From: Nonomuraea thailandensis
GTDB lineage: Bacteria > Actinomycetota > Actinomycetes > Streptosporangiales > Streptosporangiaceae
Assembly (NCBI RefSeq): GCF_024172165.1
Contig: NZ_JAMZEB010000002.1
Span: 1,240,001 to 1,304,000 of the forward strand
Length of the DNA: 64,000 nt
Reading direction: 5' to 3'
Below, in pieces: positions 57,815 to 64,000 of this stretch. The notes beneath the pieces were generated by a model that saw only the letters and a list, made by a program, of their open reading frames with translations, had not been told where the DNA came from and did no database searches. The position numbers were made by a program, and so were the translations under genes. Within the stretch, counting starts at the first letter, position 1, and the number at the start of each line of letters is the position of its first letter.

Positions 57815-58999
57815 CTACCAGGCGACGGGTAGCTCTTTCACGCCGTAGACGATGGCGAGTTCCCTGAACGGCACGTCACCGGCGAGGTGCAGATCGGGGA
57901 AGCGGCGCAGCAGCGCGGGGAAGGCGATGCGCATCTCCATCTGCGCCAGCGGCGCGCCGATGCAGCGGTGGATGCCGTGGCCGAACGCCAGGTGCGAGCC
58001 GGCCGTCTCCCGCCCGGGCCGGACCTCGTCCATGTCGCCGCCGAGTGAGGGGTCGCGGTTGGCGCCGGTCAGCGAGCACAGCACCATCTCGCCCTTCTTG
58101 ATCGGCACGCCGTGCAGCTCCAGGTCGTCGCGGGCGAAGCGCGGGAAGGCGACCTGCACGACCGTCATGTACCGCAGCAGCTCCTCGACCACGTCCACGA
58201 CGTAGCCGTCGACCTCGCGCACCTTGGCGGCCTGCTCCGGGTTGCGCAGCAGCCACAGGGTGCCGAGCGCGAGCATGCTGGTGCTGGTGTCGTGGCCGCC
58301 GGTCAGCAGGCCGTCGGCCATGCTGGCGAGGGTGCGGTCGTCGAGCTCGTCGCCGTGCTCGCGCAGGAGCTGGCCGAGCAGCCCGTCGCCCGGGTTCTGC
58401 CGCTCCCTGGCCACCAGGTCCGTCAGGTACGCCATCGCGTCGTTGATGGCCTGCAGGGACGCCTCGGGCCCCGCGGTGAAGTCGAAGCGGTCCTTGCTGA
58501 GCTTCACGAAGCCGGCGCGCTCGTCGTACGGGACGCCGAGCAGCTCGCACACGACCAGCGACGGGATCGGCAGGCAGAACTCCTCGACCAGGTCGACCGG
58601 CGTCCCGCCGGCCGCGGCCTTGGCCTCCATGCGGTCGAGGTACTCCTCGACCATGGCCTCGATCCGCGGCTCCAGCCTGCGCAGGCGGCGCATGGTGAAC
58701 TCGGGCGTGAGGTACTTGCGCAGCCGCGTGTGCTCGGGCGGGTCGCGGAAGCCGAGACCGCCCGGGTCCTCCTGGTTGGAGCCGAGCCCGATCACGCCAG
58801 CGAAGTCGTTGCTGAAGCGCTCGTGGTCGCCGAGCACCGCGCGGACGTCCTCCCAGCGGGTGACGAGGTACACCGTCTGGTCGCCCGGGATCTGCATGGG
58901 GAAGACCGGGTGCTCGCCCCGGATACGCCCGAGCTCGGCCACGGGGTCGAACCCCTCACGCATGAACTGGACGAGCGGGAACTCTTCTGTCTCTGACAT
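57815..58999 (-). CDS. Soluble cytochrome P450 (CYP105-like)
   Basis: A 394-residue bacterial P450. The I-helix has LLTGGHDTSTSML, helix K EELLRY, and the haem loop HLAFGHGIHRCIGAPLAQME with ligand Cys. The N-terminal RDPPEHTRLRKYLTPEFT is standard. The start ATG 58999 has AGGACGG upstream; a longer frame to 59065 is less likely. No ferredoxin gene is adjacent. A short palindrome lies 37 bases upstream (59037-59048). Confidence 0.92.
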   Translation of the reverse strand: MSETEEFPLVQFMREGFDPVAELGRIRGEHPVFPMQIPGDQTVYLVTRWEDVRAVLGDHERFSNDFAGVIGLGSNQEDPGGLGFRDPPEHTRLRKYLTPEFTMRRLRRLEPRIEAMVEEYLDRMEAKAAAGGTPVDLVEEFCLPIPSLVVCELLGVPYDERAGFVKLSKDRFDFTAGPEASLQAINDAMAYLTDLVARERQNPGDGLLGQLLREHGDELDDRTLASMADGLLTGGHDTSTSMLALGTLWLLRNPEQAAKVREVDGYVVDVVEELLRYMTVVQVAFPRFARDDLELHGVPIKKGEMVLCSLTGANRDPSLGGDMDEVRPGRETAGSHLAFGHGIHRCIGAPLAQMEMRIAFPALLRRFPDLHLAGDVPFRELAIVYGVKELPVAW

Positions 59000-59036
59000 C
59001 GATATCCGTCCTGGCTGGGATACATCGCACCATGTT

Positions 59037-59048
59037 GGGATAAATCCC
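59037..59048. promoter_or_regulatory. GGGAT-AA-ATCCC palindrome upstream of P450
   Basis: A 12-base sequence with 5-bp arms in the P450 leader. Possible operator; weak by itself. Confidence 0.3.
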
Positions 59049-59143
59049 TGCATAGATGGTCCCATCCGGAAAGGTGAATGGAGCCCTCCGAAAGGACGAA
59101 TTTACATCTCACCCTCGCTGCCCTTGCGAGCGCGGGGGCTCGG

Positions 59144-59419
59144 TCACCTCCCGGCCAACGCCCTGGTCACCTCTTCGGGCGGCGGCAGCGTCCGGTCGCG
59201 GGCGCGGACCGGCGGCTCGGGCGGCTCCGCCTCGGCCGACAGGGCCGGCGGCGAAGGCTTCGGCTTGCGCGGCTCCCGCACCCCGCCCCTGCCACCGGGC
59301 GGATCCTCGAACGGGGGACGGTCGCGCTCGGTCCAGTGCGGTTCGCCGGGGCCGAAGCCGGGCGGCCAGGCGGGCGCGCCACTGGACAGAGCACGGCGTC
59401 TTCGCGATCGCTTGCTCAC
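59144..59419 (-). CDS. 91-residue Pro/Arg-rich hypothetical protein
   Basis: A small protein with a very strong ribosome site (GGAGGAGGGG) before GTG 59419. It begins SKRSRRRRALSSGAPAWPPG and has WTERDRPPFEDPPGG, then Pro-rich charged sequence. It is intrinsically disordered by composition. The ribosome site and residue use separate it from the overlapping shadow frames. Unknown function. Confidence 0.6.
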   Translation of the reverse strand: MSKRSRRRRALSSGAPAWPPGFGPGEPHWTERDRPPFEDPPGGRGGVREPRKPKPSPPALSAEAEPPEPPVRARDRTLPPPEEVTRALAGR

Positions 59420-59522
59420 AATCCCCTCCTCCGCGTCCCATTGTGCGCCCGGCCGTGGCACACGACCAGCGGGGATCGAGGCTGTCACCAAGACGGCAGG
59501 GAGCCCGGCCGCGGGCCGGCCG

Positions 59523-59960
59523 TCATGGGGACGGAGGAAGCGCCTCCCCGGCCGCCGCCGCGCTGGGGGCGGCGCCGGTGCCGGCGCCGGTGATGGTGGC
59601 GCCGGTGGCGGCCGGGGTGACCGTGGCGGCCGGGGTGGACTGCTGGCGGACGAGCACGGCGCCCAGCAGCGCGACGAACGCCATGATCGACGCCGTCTGC
59701 TGATCCGTCAGCGACACCCCGAACACCAGCCCCAGCGTGATGCCCGCCTGCGCGACGCCCAGTGCCGCAGCCTTGATGCTCCTGCCCCCGTCCAGGTCGC
59801 GTGTCGCGAACGCCGTCCACACGCCCAGCCCCGCCGCCGCGAGTGAGTTGATCGCCGCGACCTGCTCGATCGTCAGCGGCAGGAAGAGCGCCGTCACCAG
59901 TTGCAGGCCCGCGCTCAGCAGGCCCAGCACGAGCGCGGGCTCGCGGCCGAAGATCTTCAT
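59523..59960 (-). CDS. Small membrane protein, holin-like
   Basis: A 145-residue protein with two similar halves, each a pair of hydrophobic helices: LVLGLLSAGLQLVTALFLPL with IEQVAAINSLAAAGLGVW, and LGVAQAGITLGLVFGVSL with QQTASIMAFVALLGAVLV. The C-terminus is Ala/Thr/Pro-rich. Many phage-borne proteins of this shape sit beside lysin genes, but no lysin is here. GGAGGGG precedes the ATG. Internal duplication is visible in the T-x-x-Q/E-x-A pattern. Confidence 0.65.
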   Translation of the reverse strand: MKIFGREPALVLGLLSAGLQLVTALFLPLTIEQVAAINSLAAAGLGVWTAFATRDLDGGRSIKAAALGVAQAGITLGLVFGVSLTDQQTASIMAFVALLGAVLVRQQSTPAATVTPAATGATITGAGTGAAPSAAAAGEALPPSP

Positions 59961-60161
59961 GGTTCCCCTCCCGGAAATCGGACCCCCTGTGACGGCAGAG
60001 GGTGCACGCCCCGCTCTGATACACCTCCGTCAAGTGCCCTGAACTGCTGTGAAAGCAGGGCAAAGTGGGGCAGCAGACGGCGTTTGGCGTACAAGATGGC
60101 GACATTCTGCGATGATCTCGTCGCATAGAGCCGGAGTTTGAGCCCTCACGGATAGTGACTG

Positions 60162-61403
60162 ATGCCGACATTTGAGGAAATAACAGCCTTCATCACCGAG
60201 AAGCCGCTCGCCACCGCCGTCATCGCGCTGCTGAGCCTGGTCGGCCTGGTGCTCGCGGTCCTGGTGCTGAGGATCGCCTGGCGGGCCCTGTCCTGGGTGT
60301 TCACCAGGTACGTCGCACCGCGTCCGATCGAGGACGTGCTGACGATCGTGGCCGCCTCCATCGCCACCGGCGTCTCGGCCCAGGGCATGTGGCGCTTCTC
60401 GGAAGACGTGCTGGACCTCGACGGGCCGCTGCGGTTACTGCTGTTCGCGTTCATCGAGGTCGCGATCATCACCTCCGCCGTACGCGCCCGCCGCAACATG
60501 CGCGAGAACTTCTCCGCCGGCATCGACGGCATCGCCGTGTGGGCCCTGACCTGCCTGACCGCCGTGCTGTCCTCCATGGACGCCCGCTCGCTGCCCGAAG
60601 CCGTGTTCCGCCTGGCCGCTCCGCTCGTGGCCGCCTGGTTGTGGGAGCGCGGCATGGCCATCGAACGCCACCGCATCCGCGGCACCGGCCGCATCAACTG
60701 GCGGCTCACCCCCGAAAGGCTGATGGTCCGGCTGGGGGTGGCCGAGGTCAGCGACCGCACCGCCAGCGAGGTCGACGCCCACCGCAGGCTCACCCGGGTC
60801 GCGCTGGCCGCCAAGAAGGCCAAGGCGCTGCGCGAGGCCGGCGCCCCCGACCGCAAGATGCGCGCCGCGCTGGCCAAGCTCGACAAGGCCATGGACCAGG
60901 CGGTCGAGCACACCGGCCTCGCCGTGGACCCGGCCCGGCAAGAGGCGCTGCTCGCCCAGATCGCGGCCCTGTACAACACCTCCGCGCTCATCGACGCCGA
61001 CCCCCGCGTGCCCTGGGAGCCCCAGGCCGACCACCACCCCGTGCCCGCCCGGCCCGCCCTGCCGCCCGCGCTGGCCGAGCTCGTGGACGACGAGGACGAG
61101 GACGCCGCGGTGCTCGACACCACCCCGCACGTCGTCAGCACCGCCGAACGCGCCGCGCTCATGCGGGCCGCCCGCGAGTACTGGGACCGGCAGATCTCCA
61201 AGGGCATCGTGCCGCGTACGGTGGACATCGCCCAGGAGATCGGCATCCCGCTGGGCACGGCGCGCGAGTACCGCGCGCTGTGGAAGCTGGAGCCGCAGGC
61301 GCACGCGCTCATCGAGGCGCTGTACCAGCAGCACGGCATCGTCGACACCGGCGCGTTCCCGGCCATCGCCGACGACGGCCGGGTGCTGACGACCAAGTCG
61401 TAG
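60162..61403 (+). CDS. Membrane protein with C-terminal helix-turn-helix
   Basis: A 413-residue protein. Four hydrophobic helices lie in residues 15-160 (VIALLSLVGLVLAVLVLRIA, VLTIVAASIATGVSAQG, LLLFAFIEVAIITSAV, PLVAAWLWERG). Residues 200-300 are charged helical. Near residue 350 is RTVDIAQEIGIPLGTAREYR, a helix-turn-helix. The plan matches DUF2637-like membrane proteins of actinobacterial conjugative elements (SpdB-like), though I could not confirm family. ATG at 60162 with a weak ribosome site. Confidence 0.65.
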   Translation: MPTFEEITAFITEKPLATAVIALLSLVGLVLAVLVLRIAWRALSWVFTRYVAPRPIEDVLTIVAASIATGVSAQGMWRFSEDVLDLDGPLRLLLFAFIEVAIITSAVRARRNMRENFSAGIDGIAVWALTCLTAVLSSMDARSLPEAVFRLAAPLVAAWLWERGMAIERHRIRGTGRINWRLTPERLMVRLGVAEVSDRTASEVDAHRRLTRVALAAKKAKALREAGAPDRKMRAALAKLDKAMDQAVEHTGLAVDPARQEALLAQIAALYNTSALIDADPRVPWEPQADHHPVPARPALPPALAELVDDEDEDAAVLDTTPHVVSTAERAALMRAAREYWDRQISKGIVPRTVDIAQEIGIPLGTAREYRALWKLEPQAHALIEALYQQHGIVDTGAFPAIADDGRVLTTKS

Positions 61404-61486
61404 GCTTGACCCCGTGCCCCGCCGGCCCGCACTCCTCCATCGCGCCGCACTCCGGCGGAGGTCCCTTCGGGAGGAGAGTGAACGGC

Positions 61487-62203
61487 GTGCGGGAACGGGA
61501 GCAGGGGGAGCGGGTGCGGGAGCGGACGCTCGAACGCGTCAGGAAACTGCTGGCCAAGGCCGAGCGCACCGACAACGAGCACGAGCGGGCCACGTTCATG
61601 GCCGCCGCCTCGGCGTTGATGGCCAAGCACGGCATCGACACCCTGCCACCCGCCGGCACCCGCCAGGTCCCCGGCGACCGCATCGTCACCCTGCCCGCGC
61701 CCTGGGCCAGGGAGAAGGCCAGGCTGGTCAGCCTCGTGGCGCAGGCACTGCGGTGCCGGCCGCTGCTCATCGGGCGGGGCGACGGCGGGCAGCGGGTGCA
61801 CGTGTTCGGGTTCGCGGCCGACCTCGAGCGGGCCGACCTGCTGGCCACGTCGCTGCTGCTGCAGATGGCCTCGGGGCTGGCCAGGGCGGAGCTCCCCGGT
61901 GACGTCACGGCCGTGCGGGCCTATCGCCGCTCGTGGCTGCTGGGCTTCACCGACGAGGTGTACCGGCTGCTGTGCGAGGCCGAGTCCAGGGCGGAGGCCG
62001 AGTCGGCCGGTACGGGCGCCGCGCTCGTCCTGGCCGACCGCAGGGCCGAGGTGGAGCGGGCGGTGGCCGCCCACTACCCCGACGTCCGCATGAGCGTCCC
62101 CAGGACCAGCGGCACCGGCTACCGCGACGGCGCCGCCGCCGGCCGCGCGGCCGACCTCGGCCGCACCGGCATGGCCACGGCCACCGCCCGCGAGCTCACC
62201 TGA
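61487..62203 (+). CDS. DUF2786 domain protein
   Basis: A 238-residue protein. The N-terminal RVRKLLAKAERTDNEHERAT and FMAAASALMAKHGID is the DUF2786 signature, found in phages and mobile elements. The second half (RVHVFGFAADLERADLLATS, AYRRSWLLGFTDEVYRLL) is typical of the attached domain. The start is put at GTG 61487, 10 bases after GAGGAG; the GTG at 61478 is too close to that site. Function unknown. Confidence 0.82.
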   Translation: MREREQGERVRERTLERVRKLLAKAERTDNEHERATFMAAASALMAKHGIDTLPPAGTRQVPGDRIVTLPAPWAREKARLVSLVAQALRCRPLLIGRGDGGQRVHVFGFAADLERADLLATSLLLQMASGLARAELPGDVTAVRAYRRSWLLGFTDEVYRLLCEAESRAEAESAGTGAALVLADRRAEVERAVAAHYPDVRMSVPRTSGTGYRDGAAAGRAADLGRTGMATATARELT

Positions 62204-62312
62204 GGCGAGGCCACGTCTCGGTAAGCCCTTTCCGGGCCTCCGTTTGGGCGAGCGGTAATCGGGCATAAGGGCGCACACGGAACGCAGTCCTGCCCAAGCG
62301 AGTCAGGTCACC

Positions 62313-63347
62313 GTGAACGCATCCGTCCATGTCCTCGCCGACCGCCTCCGCGATCTCGCCCACGACCTCCTCACCGCCGCCGGCCTGCCGGGGGACACGG
62401 CCGCGGTGGTGGCCGCGTCCCTGGTGGAGGCCGATCTCGCCGGTCACGGCTCGCACGGCGTACGCCGGGTGAAGTGGTACCACGACCGGATCGAGAGCGG
62501 CGCGATCGTGCCGGACGCCCGCCCGGAGGTGGTCTCGCGCCGCGGCGCGACCGCCGTCGTGTCCGGGCGGCGCGGCTTCGGCCAGGCCGCCGCCGGCCTG
62601 GCCACGCGGGAGGCGGCCGCGCTGGCCGCCGCGCACGGCGCCGGGGTGGTCGCCATCCGCGACTGCAACCACGTCGGCAGGCTCGGCGAGTACGCGGAGA
62701 CGCTGGCACGGCGCGGCCTGGTCGCCCAGGTCGTCGGCAACGCCGACCCCACCGTGGCCCCGTACGGCGGGCACCGCAGGATGCTCGGCACCAACCCCAT
62801 GGCCTGGGCCGTGCCCCGGGCGGGCGGCGCGGCCGTGGTCATGGACTGGGCGACCGCCGCCATGGCCGAGGGCAAACTGGGCCTGCTGCTCGCCGCCGGC
62901 CGGTCCGCTCCCGAGGGGGTGCTGGTCGATCCGGACGGCTGCCCGTCCACCGACCCGGCGGACTTCTACCGGGGCGGGGCGCTGCTGCCGTTCGGCGGGC
63001 ACAAGGGCTACGGCCTGAGCGTGCTCGTCGAGCTGGTCGGCGGCCTGCTGACGGGCACCGGCACCGCCTGCTCCGCCGAGTACGACGGCACCTTCGGCAC
63101 GGTGATCACCGCGGTGGACATCGCCGCGTTCGTCCCGCTGGAGAGCTACGTCGCCCAGGTGGAGTCCTTCTGCGAAGCCCTGCGCGCCGGCGGCCCCGGC
63201 GTGGTCGTCCCGGGGGAGCCCGAGGCCCGCACCCGCGCGCAGCGGCTGAAGGAGGGCGTCCCGCTGCCGGCGCCGGTGTGGGCGGAGCTGGGCGGGCTCG
63301 CCGCGCGGCTCGGCGTTCCGTGGCCAGACACGCCGCCAGGAGGTTAG
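62313..63347 (+). CDS. Ldh-family (malate/L-lactate type 2) dehydrogenase
   Basis: A 344-residue NAD(P)H enzyme of the YlbC/DpkA/Mdh2 family. It starts with typical helices, DLAGHGSHGVRR (catalytic His), then VVAIRDCNHVGRLGEYAE, MLGTNPMAWAVPR, and LLPFGGHKGYGLSVLVELV. It reduces 2-keto acids or cyclic imines. GTG 62313; AGGTC upstream. The transporter gene starts at the next base after the stop, so both probably share a substrate. Confidence 0.88.
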   Translation: MNASVHVLADRLRDLAHDLLTAAGLPGDTAAVVAASLVEADLAGHGSHGVRRVKWYHDRIESGAIVPDARPEVVSRRGATAVVSGRRGFGQAAAGLATREAAALAAAHGAGVVAIRDCNHVGRLGEYAETLARRGLVAQVVGNADPTVAPYGGHRRMLGTNPMAWAVPRAGGAAVVMDWATAAMAEGKLGLLLAAGRSAPEGVLVDPDGCPSTDPADFYRGGALLPFGGHKGYGLSVLVELVGGLLTGTGTACSAEYDGTFGTVITAVDIAAFVPLESYVAQVESFCEALRAGGPGVVVPGEPEARTRAQRLKEGVPLPAPVWAELGGLAARLGVPWPDTPPGG

Positions 63348-64000
63348 ATGTCCGCCACACCCGCCCCCAGCCCCGCCTTACGCCGCGTCGTCCTGGGCGC
63401 CCTCGTCGGCACCGCCCTGGAGTGGTACGACTTCTTCATCTACGGCACCGCCGCCGCCCTCGTCTTCAACCGCCTGTTCTTCACCGACGCCGACCCGGCC
63501 ACGGGCACGATCGTCGCGTTCGCCACGTTCGGCGTGGGGTTCGTGGTACGGCCGTTCGGCGGCGTCCTGTTCGGCCATCTGGGCGACAGGATCGGCCGCC
63601 GCTCCACCCTGATCATCACCACGGTGATCATGGGTGTGTCGACGGGGCTGATCGGCCTGCTGCCCACCTACCCCGCCATCGGGGTGCTGGCGCCGGTGCT
63701 GCTCACGCTGCTGCGCGTCTGCCAGGGGCTCGGCGCGGGCGCGGAGTTCGGCGGCGCGGCGACGCTGCTGGCCGAGCACGCCCCGCCTGGCCGGCGCGGC
63801 TACTACGCCTCCTACGCCCAGACCGGCGTGCAGATCGGGCTGGTGCTGGGCACCTCGGCGTTCCTGCTCGTCCAGCTCCTGCCGGAGGAGGACTTCCTGG
63901 CCTGGGGCTGGCGGATGCCGTTCCTGGTGAGCTTCGCGCTGATCGGGGTCGCCCTGTACGTGCGGCTGCGGGTCGACGAGTCGCCCGTGTTCCAGGAGAT
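63348..64000 (+). CDS. MHS-family MFS transporter (partial, 3' end cut)
   Basis: Open from ATG 63348 (AGGAGG 3 bases upstream) to the window end, 217 codons. It reads VVLGALVGTALEWYDFFIYG, FVVRPFGGVLFGHLGDRIGR and LLRVCQGLGAGAEFGGAATL, the typical metabolite-H+ symporter (ProP/ShiA/KgtP) motifs in helices 1-5. It would import a carboxylate or betaine, plausibly the substrate of the Ldh enzyme just upstream. Confidence 0.88.
   Translation, partial: MSATPAPSPALRRVVLGALVGTALEWYDFFIYGTAAALVFNRLFFTDADPATGTIVAFATFGVGFVVRPFGGVLFGHLGDRIGRRSTLIITTVIMGVSTGLIGLLPTYPAIGVLAPVLLTLLRVCQGLGAGAEFGGAATLLAEHAPPGRRGYYASYAQTGVQIGLVLGTSAFLLVQLLPEEDFLAWGWRMPFLVSFALIGVALYVRLRVDESPVFQE

Overview
The window is very GC-rich, with GTG and occasional TTG starts, long antisense shadow frames and an SsgB-type sporulation protein. 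These point to a filamentous, sporulating actinomycete. The gene set (SsgB, GH6 cellulase, LVIVD and DUF305 lipoproteins, LLM-type flavin enzyme remnant, many regulators) fits Streptosporangiales such as a Nonomuraea-like organism, but the genus is inferred, not shown.

Layout. 1-5.2 kb is chromosomal backbone: the end of an unknown gene, pabB-pabC for p-aminobenzoate, an unknown gene, divergent LVIVD and DUF305 lipoproteins, and ssgB. 5.7-14.9 kb is an accessory island. It starts at a tRNA-Val(CAC) gene followed by a frameshifted tyrosine integrase, then an operon of four very small genes (DUF6011, a Cys-rich 62-mer, DUF2283, a zinc-ribbon membrane protein), a secreted beta-propeller protein, broken phage- or plasmid-type genes, and a block of four back-to-back Y RNA-like non-coding RNAs directly upstream of a Ro60 (TROVE-vWA) gene. 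The island ends in pseudogene and IS debris. 14.8-20 kb carries a methyltransferase and three secreted proteins: a GH6 cellulase, a parallel beta-helix protein and a trypsin-fold protein lacking the usual nucleophile motif. 20-23.6 kb has a phospholipase D-like protein and a two-component system. 23.7-30.3 kb is a compact set of antiporter, membrane-anchored P450, flavin oxidoreductase and acyl-AMP ligase, with a divergent sulfotransferase; it may make a small metabolite. 30.3-36.2 kb holds two DUF4352 paralogues flanking a large unknown membrane protein, an SDR and a helical membrane-anchored protein.

36.3-45.4 kb has a GH15 enzyme and an apparent signalling module: Crp/Fnr regulator, MpaB/DUF2236 oxygenase-like protein and a cyclase-AAA-TPR regulator in one operon, divergent from an ECF sigma factor. 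45.6-55.8 kb is a sugar-uptake locus: ABC importer without its own ATPase, GH35-like glycosidase, ROK repressor, a secreted discoidin plus beta-helix protein and an FMN 2-hydroxyacid oxidase. 55.9-64 kb has housekeeping-type enzymes (HD phosphohydrolase, DUF4031, HAD, P450), a patch with phage or conjugative-element flavour (holin-like, membrane-HTH, DUF2786), an Ldh-family dehydrogenase and a truncated MHS-type transporter.

The most interesting system is the Ro60 and Y RNA block at 11.4-13.7 kb. All four RNAs share the two Ro60-contact-like motifs. Three carry a circularly permuted tRNA-like domain, and one of these looks like a re-ordered tRNA-Met. The stems abut with almost no spacer, and the Ro60 mRNA leader seems to hold a permuted copy of the Ro60 site that would bury its own Shine-Dalgarno.
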